NCBI GenBank assembly: GCA_023955225.1
Contig: JAGSGJ010000014.1
Coordinates: 1 to 44,277, forward strand
Length of the DNA stretch: 44,277 nucleotides
Reading direction: 5' to 3'
From: Sulfurovum sp.
GTDB taxonomy: Bacteria; Campylobacterota; Campylobacteria; Campylobacterales; Sulfurovaceae
Both the position numbers and the translations under genes were made by a program. Every line of letters starts with the position of its first letter. Position 1 is the stretch's first letter. Of the stretch, positions 32,689-40,644 are shown piece after piece. Below the pieces are notes generated by a model, which saw only the letters and a program-made list of their open reading frames with translations, did no database searches and was not told the origin of the DNA.

Positions 32689-32695
32689 ACTAAAT

Positions 32696-33145
32696 ATGAC
32701 AAACACAGAAGCATTCGAACTATTGCAAGATGAAAAAACATCGTCTGAGATCTTAGATCAATTAAGTACAGATGAAAATCCATTTGTTCGTGTACGAGTA
32801 GCTGCACATATGAATACATCATCTGAAACATTAGTTATGTTGAGTAAAGATGAGACTCCGCTAGTGCAACAGTTTGTTGCCGAACATCTAAATACACCTG
32901 TAGATACTTTAGTTGAATTAAGTAAAGAGAGTGATTTTTCATATTGGATTGCCGGAAATCCTAATACGCCCGCAGAGATATTAAATACATTTAGTAAAAA
33001 TGAAGATGAAAATGTTAGATCCTCTCTTGCAGTAAACCCAAGTACACCCGCTGAGACATTGGATATATTATTGATAGATGAAAATGAAGATGTCCGGGCA
33101 GCTGTTATGAAAAATCCAGTGATACAAGCTAAGACCGAAAAATAA
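32696..33145 (+). CDS. leucine-rich repeat variant (LRV/HEAT-like) protein
   Basis: A 149-residue protein of about five 24-residue repeats, each of the form LS-x-D-E-x-P-x-V-R-x-x-V-A-x-x-x-N-T-x-x-E-x-L: for example LSTDENPFVRVRVAAHMNTS, LSKDETPLVQQFVAEHLNTP, NEDENVRSSLAVNPSTPAET. This is the LRV repeat first seen next to nitrogenase genes in Azotobacter. There the N-terminus carries a [4Fe-4S] Cys cluster, which is absent here. It probably serves as a binding scaffold. The ribosome site lies within an inverted repeat arm. Confidence 0.78.
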   Translation: MTNTEAFELLQDEKTSSEILDQLSTDENPFVRVRVAAHMNTSSETLVMLSKDETPLVQQFVAEHLNTPVDTLVELSKESDFSYWIAGNPNTPAEILNTFSKNEDENVRSSLAVNPSTPAETLDILLIDENEDVRAAVMKNPVIQAKTEK

Positions 33146-33244
33146 CTTTTTCTATCTTTCTTAATTACTAGTATAGAGAAGTTAAAAAATAAAGTGTAAG
33201 ACTAAAAATACGCCAACTCTTCAATACACTTTATCGTATTCATA

Positions 33245-33610
33245 CTAAGGTTTACACTTTGATTGATAGGCCTTAGTTACATCTGCGATAAACGCATCAG
33301 TAAACATTTCTGTGAATTCTTCATCTTCATCATGATATTCTATAAACCCAAAGAAATCATCAGGTGTAATTTCACACTCACACATTTTGTCTATCGCTTC
33401 CGTATAAGAATCACTAAAGAAGAGACTTGCTATCTCTTCTCCTTGATAATCGTGCTCTGCATGATCACTCTCTTTATAACACTTTTGCTTCAACATCAAC
33501 GCTTCAAGTTCGTCTATCTTTTCACCTTCTGCCGCTGAAACAGACCCATTTTTTAGAATGGTCATAATGATTTCCTGCATCTCTGCCAATATTTTTGCCT
33601 GTTCACTCAT
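33245..33610 (-). CDS. hypothetical acidic protein
   Basis: A 121-residue acidic, mostly helical protein not recognised as a named family. It has Cys residues in LKQKCYKESDHAEHD, KMCECEITPDD and at the C-terminus (QSKCKP), with an aromatic middle (DDFFGFIEYHDEDEEFTEMF). AAAAAGGAAATACA gives a good ribosome site. It lies downstream of the globin at 33730 on the same strand, separated by a remnant of a duplicated globin tail, so the two may be co-transcribed. Confidence 0.65.
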   Translation of the reverse strand: MSEQAKILAEMQEIIMTILKNGSVSAAEGEKIDELEALMLKQKCYKESDHAEHDYQGEEIASLFFSDSYTEAIDKMCECEITPDDFFGFIEYHDEDEEFTEMFTDAFIADVTKAYQSKCKP

Positions 33611-33648
33611 TGTATTTCCTTTTTAAGGTCCTGTAAGCACTTTATAGC

Positions 33649-33729
33649 TCAGTCCTCTTCGTATTTACCTATCTCAAGCCTCTGCATAAATTGCTCTGCT
33701 AATATTTCACTTTTCTTGTAGAACTTATC
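33649..33729 (-). pseudogene. duplicated C-terminal fragment of a truncated haemoglobin
   Basis: Directly after the stop codon of the globin gene, and in the same frame, 26 codons read DKFYKKSEILAEQFMQRLEI and GKYEED before a TGA. They match the globin's own tail (DKFYNKAEVLAEQFMDNLGV) at most positions. It is either the remnant of a second tandem globin gene deleted by recombination or a partial tandem duplication. No ribosome site or start precedes it. Confidence 0.8.
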
Positions 33730-34134
33730 TTAGTCGTCATCATCATCGTCCTCGTCATTTACACCAAGGTTATCCATAAACTGTTCAGCTAGTACTTCAG
33801 CTTTGTTGTAAAACTTATCAGAAATTTCTGGAATAAACAACGTATCAAGAGTCTCTTTAAAAAGTTTTAACCACTGTTCAAAATCTTCACGGGTAAGAGG
33901 TCCTAAAAATGCGTGAGGAGGATAAGGATGACCCCCGTATGGTGATAGACCCGTCATCATTAACATCCAAAAGTTGCATAATGTATTCAAATGCTCATGC
34001 CATTTTCCATTTTTTAGATCATCACCTAAGGCTTTAATGAAAAAAGGAGCTAGAGTGTCATCTTTAAGTACGCTAGCATAGAATTGACGTACCAATTCTT
34101 CTATCTTACCTCTGTCTACTGTATCGTAAAGCAT
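33730..34134 (-). CDS. group III truncated haemoglobin with poly-Asp tail
   Basis: A 134-residue globin of the Ctb class. Helix A and B: GKIEELVRQFYASVLKDDTLAPFF; middle KWHEHLNTLCNFWMLMMTG; proximal-His region PHAFLGPLTREDFEQWLKLF. It binds haem and O2/NO. Unlike its relatives it ends in DEDDDDDD. The start is supported by AGGAGACAGT. It is divergent in detail from the other globin at 26956, so two different group III globins occur within 7 kb. Immediately downstream lies an in-frame fragment repeating its C-terminus. Confidence 0.9.
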   Translation of the reverse strand: MLYDTVDRGKIEELVRQFYASVLKDDTLAPFFIKALGDDLKNGKWHEHLNTLCNFWMLMMTGLSPYGGHPYPPHAFLGPLTREDFEQWLKLFKETLDTLFIPEISDKFYNKAEVLAEQFMDNLGVNDEDDDDDD

Positions 34135-34247
34135 ACTGTCTCCTAGTTATAATGATAAAAGTATAGCTAAAGTATGGTGTGAGAGGAGTGAGAAATATAA
34201 AGTTAATTAAATACGATGATGAGAATATTTTCCATACTGCCTAAGCC

Positions 34248-34913
34248 TTATATACAAACATCACAATCTTTTATCATTAGTTTTTCTAGCCATGCTACGT
34301 TTTCTTTGCTTAAGGCTATTTTATTATATAGACAATCAAACTCTGTTAGGTTTACAAGGTTTTCTAGTTCTTTTGGTAGCATAGTCAGTTTGTTTTTCCA
34401 AATAGTTAATTTACTTAAGTTGATAAGTTTACCTATCTCATTTGGCAAAGAAGTAAGCTGATTACCTCCAAGTTCTAAAACCTGTAGGCTTACAAGGTTA
34501 CCAATCTCTTTAGGCAAAGTTGTCAATTGATTTTCTTGAAGGAGAAGAAGCTTTAAGTGGCTGAGAGCTCCTATTTGCATGGGTAATGTTCTGAGTCTAT
34601 TTCCAGATATATACAGCTCTTCTAAGTTAACAAGATAAGCTATCTCTTCTGGTAGCTCAGTAATTTGGTTTCCTAAGAGATAGAGCTTTTTTAAATTGGT
34701 AAGTTTACCTATTTCTACAGGTAGTGAAGTAAGCTGAGAACCCAATAGATTCAGCTCTGTTACGTTCAGTAGTTTCTCTTTATCTCGTGGAAATCCTCTA
34801 AAATAACCAGAGTTCAAATAAGAGTCATGCTCTATCCATTGTGCGTCAGGAATATTATTTTTATCTGCCCAACTCCAAAGTATTTGAATCCAGCTATCTT
34901 CTGTCTTATTCAT
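34248..34913 (-). CDS. leucine-rich repeat protein (LPxEIG type)
   Basis: A 221-residue protein with seven or more 23-residue LRRs of the bacterial plant-like/Shoc2 type: LTSLPVEIGKLTNLKKLYLLGNQ, ITELPEEIAYLVNLEELYISGN, LRTLPMQIGALSHL, LTTLPKEIGNLVSLQVLEL, LTSLPNEIGKLINL, LTMLPKELENLVNL. The N-terminal 45 residues (TEDSWIQILWSWADKNNIPDAQWIEHD) form a cap also seen in related LRR proteins. No signal peptide, so probably cytoplasmic protein-binding. GGTGA precedes the ATG. It lies 17 bases after the trigger-factor-like gene and is probably co-transcribed with it. Confidence 0.85.
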   Translation of the reverse strand: MNKTEDSWIQILWSWADKNNIPDAQWIEHDSYLNSGYFRGFPRDKEKLLNVTELNLLGSQLTSLPVEIGKLTNLKKLYLLGNQITELPEEIAYLVNLEELYISGNRLRTLPMQIGALSHLKLLLLQENQLTTLPKEIGNLVSLQVLELGGNQLTSLPNEIGKLINLSKLTIWKNKLTMLPKELENLVNLTEFDCLYNKIALSKENVAWLEKLMIKDCDVCI

Positions 34914-34930
34914 AAGTCACCAAGGCTTAC

Positions 34931-36187
34931 TTATGCTTTATGAAACCCAAGAATATGCCCAAAAAGTTTATCTTCTGTGAGTCCCATTTTCGCTGATGTC
35001 ATTAAGTTGTTATCTTGGTAATATTTCAGTAATGCCTGTGGGTCTTGACCTGTCATCGTAGCTTGGTAACCCAGTGCAGCAATTACTTCTTGCTCATGAA
35101 CATCAATGCCCTCTCTTTTGGCTAGGGCTTCAACAATAAGGGTCATCTTTATACTTTTTCTTGCATCATCACGTACAGATTCTCTAAGCTCCTTAAATTT
35201 CCCCTTATCTTCCATATACTCTTTATGTTGCTGTTCAGTGAATCCTCTTGTCTTTTCGCGTACCTTTGCATCTATCTCTTGTTCTACCATGTTATTTGGT
35301 AGGGTAAAGTCAAATTTTTCAAGTAGGCTTTTTACAAGTTTTGGCTTTAGTTCACTCATATAAATTTGCGAAAGTTCTTCTGCTGTTACTTGTTCTGCAA
35401 ATTGTTTCTTCAGTGTATCTAGTGTTGCATCTGGTTTTTGAAGTACTTTTTGTGCAAAAGCATCATCTAGAGTCTCCGCTTTTTGTTCTTGAATTTCATG
35501 AAGCTTCACAACAAACTTAGCTTCTTTACCCGCTAAATCGTCTGCTGAGTAGTCTTTGGGAAAGCTTACTATAACATCTCTTTGTTCGCCATACTCCATT
35601 CCAACAAGTTGTTCTTCAAATCCGGGAACAAATTGGTTAGAACCTACTTTAATGTTAAACTTCTCAGCGCTACCACCTTCAAAAAGTTCATTATCTATAT
35701 ACCCTGTAAAATCAATAACAGCAACATCACCATTTTCAATAGCTTTAGCGTTTTCAAGTTTAGTAAATGGCGCTTGTTTTTGAGCATATTCTACAAGTTT
35801 AGCTTCTACAGCCTCAGCATTTGCAGTTGGTTTTGTGTAATCAGGAGCTAACTCTTTATAATCAATATCAACATTAATTTCAGGACTAACAGCTACTTCT
35901 ACTTCAAAGTAAATGCAATCGTCTTGTTGCTCATACTTTTTAAGTCCTGGTTGACCTAAAATATTTTTAACATCTAAATTAGCTTCTTTGATCCCAGCAT
36001 TTATGAAGTCCTGAAATACTTGTCCTGCAGCATCTTGCTCAATGTTTTCATCTGTGGAGTCATCACTTGTTGCTTTTTTTGCTGTTTCTTCTTTCAGTTT
36101 AGAAACTTTTTCTTCAATGACACTATTGTCAACGGTACCGCTCATAATGAAGTTTATATCATCTATTTTTTCTACTGTAACTTTCAC
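34931..36187 (-). CDS. trigger factor-like chaperone lacking the ribosome-docking motif
   Basis: A 418-residue protein with trigger-factor order: N-terminal domain (MKVTVEKIDDINFIMSGTVD), FKBP-type PPIase (GDVAVIDFTGYIDNELFEGG ... QFVPGFEEQLVGM ... FPKDY, about 155-245) and the C-terminal chaperone arms. The ribosome-binding signature GFRxGKxP, expected near residue 40-50, is replaced by an acidic stretch (AKKATSDDSTDENIEQDAAG). It should therefore not dock on the ribosome exit site. It starts with GTG after AAAAGGATTCTA. It is followed on the same strand by the LRR gene. A genuine tig is presumably elsewhere; this looks like a specialised paralogue. Confidence 0.85.
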   Translation of the reverse strand: MKVTVEKIDDINFIMSGTVDNSVIEEKVSKLKEETAKKATSDDSTDENIEQDAAGQVFQDFINAGIKEANLDVKNILGQPGLKKYEQQDDCIYFEVEVAVSPEINVDIDYKELAPDYTKPTANAEAVEAKLVEYAQKQAPFTKLENAKAIENGDVAVIDFTGYIDNELFEGGSAEKFNIKVGSNQFVPGFEEQLVGMEYGEQRDVIVSFPKDYSADDLAGKEAKFVVKLHEIQEQKAETLDDAFAQKVLQKPDATLDTLKKQFAEQVTAEELSQIYMSELKPKLVKSLLEKFDFTLPNNMVEQEIDAKVREKTRGFTEQQHKEYMEDKGKFKELRESVRDDARKSIKMTLIVEALAKREGIDVHEQEVIAALGYQATMTGQDPQALLKYYQDNNLMTSAKMGLTEDKLFGHILGFHKA

Positions 36188-36498
36188 TAGAATCCTTTTG
36201 GTTTTAATTTCGTCATTTTAGCATTATTGTCTAAAATTAACATGTTAAATAATTCAAGTTCAATCCGTTACTAAATAGTTAAGGGGTCTCTCTTTTTATG
36301 CGTAGTCGAGTTAACAGTACACGCGTATTTAAATGTATAGTTTAAGCGATTAAATTATTTTGCTTTTAGGGATGGTATAACTTTTATTTTACAGTGTAAA
36401 GTGTGTTATATGAGGGTTTTGATTGAGTGTATTGCTAGATGCCAAGAGAAATCATTTAGCTTAGTCACCCAAGAGGGTGACTAATGGTCTTGAAGATC
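36188..36498. other. 311-base spacer between oxidoreductase cluster 2 and the trigger factor-like gene
   Basis: No gene supported. It holds the hairpin at 36464-36481 after cluster 2 and, nearer the trigger-factor-like gene, A/T-rich promoter-like sequence. AAAAGGATTC just before the GTG is its ribosome site. Confidence 0.6.
36464..36481 (-). terminator. hairpin after oxidoreductase cluster 2
   Basis: GTCACCC and GGGTGAC form a 7-bp stem with a four-base loop, 17 bases after the delta-subunit stop on the minus strand; flanking TTA/TAA extends it. The T-run is poor. Confidence 0.5.
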
Positions 36499-36723
36499 TT
36501 ACTCTTCGTGACCAGCCATTTCCATTGTAATACAGTTACGATCAAGCATATCAGTACAAACGTATACACAAAGTGCACACCCTTTACATCTGTCTTCATC
36601 TACCCAAGAGGTATTCCCCTCTTTATCGAACATAAGCGTATTCGCTTCTGGACAATATAAAGTACACGTGTTACATTTATATTCAGCACATTTGTCTGCA
36701 TCTACTTTTGCTACATAATACAT
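36499..36723 (-). CDS. 2-oxoacid:ferredoxin oxidoreductase delta (ferredoxin-like) subunit (cluster 2)
   Basis: The 74-residue two-[4Fe-4S] subunit is identical in protein to that of cluster 1, with the same eight cysteines (12, 17, 20, 24; 46, 49, 52, 56). Here it is the last gene, after gamma, whereas in cluster 1 it comes first. It begins 12 bases after the gamma stop, with AAGGAAG before the ATG. Its flanks show no similarity to those of the cluster 1 copy, so the shared segment is limited to the coding sequence. It transfers electrons between the complex and ferredoxin. Confidence 0.92.
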   Translation of the reverse strand: MYYVAKVDADKCAEYKCNTCTLYCPEANTLMFDKEGNTSWVDEDRCKGCALCVYVCTDMLDRNCITMEMAGHEE

Positions 36724-36735
36724 TAATTTCCTTCC

Positions 36736-37440
36736 TTATACGTCAAATCTGACAATTAACTCAGATCCAGTAATATCTACAGAATCTGCCATTTCGAATG
36801 TTTTACTAATAACATTCATGTTTGCTTCAAGTAATTGCTCTTTTTTCTTAAACTTCTTCTCGATAGCAGAATCCAGCATAGCTGTACCACCAGAAGCAAC
36901 AAATGAATTTCCTAAGAATCTTTCTCTTACGGCTGCTTCGATGTGCTCTATTGTTACAAGTTTTGTAAGGCCAAGAAGCATACCCATCATTGCCATGTTT
37001 GTTGCAAGTTCAGTACCAGCAATTTTCAGTGCCAATGCTGTTGCATCAAATTGTACAACTGTTGCATTTAGATCTTCAAGAACTTTAATATCATCTTCAG
37101 TAAGAACATCATAGTCAGTATTGATAATGATCAAGCTGTTCGGCTTTAGACCAGTATAAAAAGGCATTGTGTATGATTTACCATGAGTTACAACTTGTGA
37201 ATGGTAGATCATAATAATATCTGGGTAAACAACTTCACCCACTTCATAAATTGGCTCTGAAGAAGCTCTTACATACGCTTCAACCGGTGCCATACGCTTC
37301 TCCGAACCAAAAAATGGTACTAGAGATGCATATTTACCTGCGTTATCCATAGTAGAACCAAGGATGTGGGCAGTCGTTACAACACCCTGTCCACCTAGTC
37401 CTGAGATTCTTATGTTATATCTTTTTTTGTCAGTTGCCAT
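36736..37440 (-). CDS. 2-oxoacid:ferredoxin oxidoreductase gamma subunit (cluster 2)
   Basis: A 234-residue gamma subunit with IRISGLGGQGVVTTAHILG at the start, LVPFFGSEKRMAPVEAYVRAS, DIIMIYHSQVVTHGKSYTMPFYTG and LATNMAMMGMLLG. It aligns along its whole length with cluster 1 gamma (15009-15725) but differs in many residues, and the C-terminus lacks the cluster 1 extension. One base separates it from the beta stop. It forms part of the CoA-handling/dimer region of the complex. Confidence 0.92.
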   Translation of the reverse strand: MATDKKRYNIRISGLGGQGVVTTAHILGSTMDNAGKYASLVPFFGSEKRMAPVEAYVRASSEPIYEVGEVVYPDIIMIYHSQVVTHGKSYTMPFYTGLKPNSLIIINTDYDVLTEDDIKVLEDLNATVVQFDATALALKIAGTELATNMAMMGMLLGLTKLVTIEHIEAAVRERFLGNSFVASGGTAMLDSAIEKKFKKKEQLLEANMNVISKTFEMADSVDITGSELIVRFDV

Positions 37441-37441
37441 A

Positions 37442-38338
37442 TTAAACCGCCTCTGCTTTTTTTGCTCTTTTCGCTGCTTTTTCTTCGCCTTCTACACGCT
37501 CGATTACTTCTTTAGCAGCATCAGTCATGTACTCGTCAAATTCAAAACGACCTTTTCCCATATCAATAGCATCTTGAAATACATCTTCAGTAGGAATAGA
37601 GTACTCAATGTTACAAGAAGTATATGCATGAATAAACGTTGGACCAACTTCTCTAGCAACAAAAATTGCTCTTCTGATAACTTTTGCAGCTTTTTTGATG
37701 TTCGTAGGAGACATTCTAACGATATACACACAACCAGCAGCTTTTGCTAACTCAGTTGCAGGCATTTTCTCACCTTTTTTACCAAGTGGAGCCATCTTAA
37801 GAACAGCACCCTTTGGAGACATACCAGACTCTTGACCACCAGTATTTCCATAAACTTCGTTATCAAGCATGATCGTTGTGAATTTTTCACCACGGATCCA
37901 TGAGTGCATAGTCATAGAGAAACCGATATCCATAGTACCACCGTCACCGGCAATAGTAATAACATCTTTTTGCTTATCAGGGAAACGTATTCTAAATGCA
38001 CGTGTTAAACCAGAAGCCATTGCATTTTGATCACCGTAGTTACCATAAATAAATGGAACAGCAGCTTGAGAAATAGCCAAACGACCACATCCAGCTGTAC
38101 CAAGTGTTACAGTCTCTTCAGGTTTTGGTAGTGAAGCGAAAATCAATCTGATGTAATACGCCATCCAACAACCAGAACACATTGGGTGTTCTTCCATTAA
38201 CTCTTTAAATTGACCCATGTTACCTGGACCAGCCTCATCTTGAGTCTTTCCAAATGGACCGAAGTCAACTAGTTCTACATAATCTTTTGGTAGGTATCTT
38301 TTAAATCTCTCTGCCGGAGTTACATATTTTAAGCTCAT
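37442..38338 (-). CDS. 2-oxoacid:ferredoxin oxidoreductase beta subunit, TPP-binding (cluster 2)
   Basis: A 298-residue beta subunit with the thiamine diphosphate motif GDGGTMDIGFSMTMHS ... LDNEVYGNTGGQESG and cysteines in CSGC near 53, TAGC near 82 and YTSC near 240 for the proximal [4Fe-4S] cluster. The C-terminus is Lys/Ala-rich (EEKAAKRAKKAEAV), absent in cluster 1 beta. With alpha it forms the catalytic core. In a reductive TCA organism the two clusters would be expected to split pyruvate and 2-oxoglutarate synthesis between them; which does which is not clear from sequence alone. Confidence 0.93.
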   Translation of the reverse strand: MSLKYVTPAERFKRYLPKDYVELVDFGPFGKTQDEAGPGNMGQFKELMEEHPMCSGCWMAYYIRLIFASLPKPEETVTLGTAGCGRLAISQAAVPFIYGNYGDQNAMASGLTRAFRIRFPDKQKDVITIAGDGGTMDIGFSMTMHSWIRGEKFTTIMLDNEVYGNTGGQESGMSPKGAVLKMAPLGKKGEKMPATELAKAAGCVYIVRMSPTNIKKAAKVIRRAIFVAREVGPTFIHAYTSCNIEYSIPTEDVFQDAIDMGKGRFEFDEYMTDAAKEVIERVEGEEKAAKRAKKAEAV

Positions 38339-38350
38339 AATATTCCTTTA

Positions 38351-39535
38351 TTATAATTTTAGATCGTATTTTAGGTCAAGAGCAGTATAGATTTCTTTCA
38401 TGATCAATTCCACTGGAAGTGTCATACCACCGTATACTCTTGGACCCTCTACAACAATTCCACCATTTGGAATAGCTGCTTTAACTTCTTTTGATAACCA
38501 ACCAATAATGTTATGCTCAGGAACGATAAGTGCCTTAGCATTCTTTACTGCTTCATTGATTTCATCAATTGGGAATGGTCTTATTGCTTTAACTTTGATT
38601 AAACCAACACTTAAACCATCTTCTTGCGCATATCTCCACGCTTCTCTTGCTTGTGCAGCAGCACAACCAGAAGCAACAACGAATACATCAGATTCAGGGT
38701 TTTGAACTTCGATTGGTCCACCAAGGTACTCATAGATATATTTCATAGCACGCTTGTTTGAATCCCAGATCTCTTGTTGCCATACTGAGTGAATCAAGTA
38801 AGACATAAAGTTTGACTTTTGAACTGGAGCATCTCTTTGAATTCTAGCTGGTGGAGTTTCATTATCCATAGCTGGAACTGGAGCTGCAACTGAATCAAAG
38901 TCATTAAGCGCAAGATCTTCTGCGAACATATCAACATAACCTTTTGCATGTGTTACAAAGAAACCTTCTGTAGCAACAGCAACTGGAATATATACATCAA
39001 CTTTTTCTGTAATAGCAAATGCTGCCAATGTGAAGTCAAATGTATCTTGCTGATTTTCAGCATGAAGCATTACAGCACCACAGTGCATCATGTATGCCAT
39101 TTCGATATTATCAGGTTGAATTGATAACGGTGCATTAACAACACGAGTTAAGATACCAAGTACAGCAGGAACTCTATGTCCTGACCATGATACGATTGCT
39201 TCTAAACCTCTAAGAAGTCCTGGTCCTGATGTTGCTGTAAACAGACGAACACCAGCTCTTGCAGCACCAGCGATAGCTGACATTGTTCCAAGCTCTTCTT
39301 CAGCTCTATAGTACTCTTTAATGTGACCTTGTGCATAAATATCACCAACAAGGTGCATTACCTCTGATTGTGGTGTAATAGGATACGCAATTGCCATATC
39401 TACGTTTGCTCTTTTAACAGCTTCTGCCATTGCTTGAGCACCTGTGATAAAGTGTTTCTCTCTTGGAGCTTCCTTTAACAGGTAGTTCATGTCTACATAT
39501 TTTTTCTGTGGTTGTGGTCTTTCATTTGCATTCAT
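38351..39535 (-). CDS. 2-oxoacid:ferredoxin oxidoreductase alpha subunit (cluster 2)
   Basis: A 394-residue alpha subunit: EAPREKHFITGAQAMAEAVKRA, AYPITPQSEVMHLVGDI, TATSGPGLLRGLEAIVSW, NAPLSIQPDNIEMAYM, then KVKAIRPFPIDEI in the transketolase C-terminal-like part. Compared with cluster 1 alpha the framework is the same, but many residues around the substrate loop differ (for example GLLRGLEA for GTLRAMEN). It starts 12 bases after the epsilon stop. Substrate (pyruvate or 2-oxoglutarate) unresolved. Confidence 0.93.
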   Translation of the reverse strand: MNANERPQPQKKYVDMNYLLKEAPREKHFITGAQAMAEAVKRANVDMAIAYPITPQSEVMHLVGDIYAQGHIKEYYRAEEELGTMSAIAGAARAGVRLFTATSGPGLLRGLEAIVSWSGHRVPAVLGILTRVVNAPLSIQPDNIEMAYMMHCGAVMLHAENQQDTFDFTLAAFAITEKVDVYIPVAVATEGFFVTHAKGYVDMFAEDLALNDFDSVAAPVPAMDNETPPARIQRDAPVQKSNFMSYLIHSVWQQEIWDSNKRAMKYIYEYLGGPIEVQNPESDVFVVASGCAAAQAREAWRYAQEDGLSVGLIKVKAIRPFPIDEINEAVKNAKALIVPEHNIIGWLSKEVKAAIPNGGIVVEGPRVYGGMTLPVELIMKEIYTALDLKYDLKL

Positions 39536-39547
39536 CGATTTTCTCCC

Positions 39548-40261
39548 TTATTCAGTTTCAGTAACATGTTCACCTTTTTTTGTCATGATGAGACTTCTAT
39601 ACTCGCCATAATCAGCCGGTGATAATGTACTGAAATCTTCTTTTTTTAAAGATGGATTTTCAGGTGGTAGAGTAGTCTCCCACTCAATGCCTAATTTGTT
39701 TCTTTCTTCAATTACGATATCTTTGAACTTTTCAATATCTGATGCATGTAGATCTCTAATTGATGACATTGCTTCTTCATGTCCCATATAAGCACATAAC
39801 GCAGTTGTATAACAATCAGTACCAGCACGAATCATTCTAAGTGAAAGGTTTGCATAGTGACAGTGTACACCAACAAAAACACACGCTTTGATTCTATTGT
39901 CTAAGATTGTTAGATTTGGGTGATTTGGATTGATCTCAGCCTTAACATCAATTTTTGGATATTTTGGTCTGTAATCTGGCATTGGAATGATTCTACAGTT
40001 TGGAATCTCAGATGCGAGATCTAATATAGCTGCAGCTTTTTCCGCAACATCATCTTTCCAGTCCCAAAGAACTTGAGGACCAGGGAAGATTGTTGGGTTG
40101 TCCCTTGTGAGTAATGCTATTGCAGCATCTCTCATTGCCTCTTCAGGTGTGACAACATTACCATAAAGTAAAGCTGAACCTTCTGGTGCAAGCTCTACCC
40201 CCATCTCCGGTGCCGACTGTGGCATATACCCAGCAGGACCTTCTGTTACTCTTTTCGTCAT
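39548..40261 (-). CDS. 2-oxoacid:ferredoxin oxidoreductase fifth (epsilon) subunit (cluster 2)
   Basis: A 237-residue homologue of the subunit at 17815-18384, with shared blocks IFPGPQVLWDW, PDYRPKYPKIDVKAE, INPNHPNLTILDNRIKA, GVHCHYANLSLRMIRAGTDCYT and GHEEAMSSIRDLH. ATG at 40261 is chosen because AAGGAG lies seven bases upstream; the reading frame is open for 29 further codons without conserved sequence. It has an extra C-terminal tail (EWETTLPPENPSLKKEDFSTLSPADYGEYRSLIM, in blocks) missing in cluster 1. It is the first gene of cluster 2. No iron-sulfur motif. Confidence 0.85.
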   Translation of the reverse strand: MTKRVTEGPAGYMPQSAPEMGVELAPEGSALLYGNVVTPEEAMRDAAIALLTRDNPTIFPGPQVLWDWKDDVAEKAAAILDLASEIPNCRIIPMPDYRPKYPKIDVKAEINPNHPNLTILDNRIKACVFVGVHCHYANLSLRMIRAGTDCYTTALCAYMGHEEAMSSIRDLHASDIEKFKDIVIEERNKLGIEWETTLPPENPSLKKEDFSTLSPADYGEYRSLIMTKKGEHVTETE

Positions 40262-40644
40262 AGTTGACTCCTTATATGTATGAAAAAGTTTCGTAAAATA
40301 CACTAAAAGTGTATAAAACATTTTTAAATTCATTATCATCAGATACAAAGTTTTTCAAATAGAAAGTACCATCAGGTACATTCAAATCTTTAAAACATGA
40401 ATTTGTACCTTATAGTAGCGAATATAATTTAAATATGTAATATCAGAGCCATATGAAAGTATGTGCATGTGTAAAATAGTTACCATATGATGCAGGTATC
40501 TTCTATATTGAAGAAGATATAAAAATCATACATAAGTTTGGGTTATATATTGAGCATCATTTTATGATTATATGAAGGATATGAGTAAAGAGAAACACAT
40601 GGTGATCACGTCTAAATCTCTTTAGACGTGATCATTAGATAAAG
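40262..40644. other. 383-base spacer upstream of oxidoreductase cluster 2
   Basis: No gene is supported. It must contain the cluster 2 promoter (A/T-rich, no clear consensus) and, at its far end, the GNAT gene terminator hairpin at 40603-40634. Confidence 0.6.
40603..40634 (-). terminator. 14-bp hairpin after GNAT-like gene
   Basis: TGATCACGTCTAAA and TTTAGACGTGATCA form a perfect 14-bp stem with a four-base loop, ten bases past the stop of the minus-strand GNAT-like gene. Strong structure but no T-run. Confidence 0.65.
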
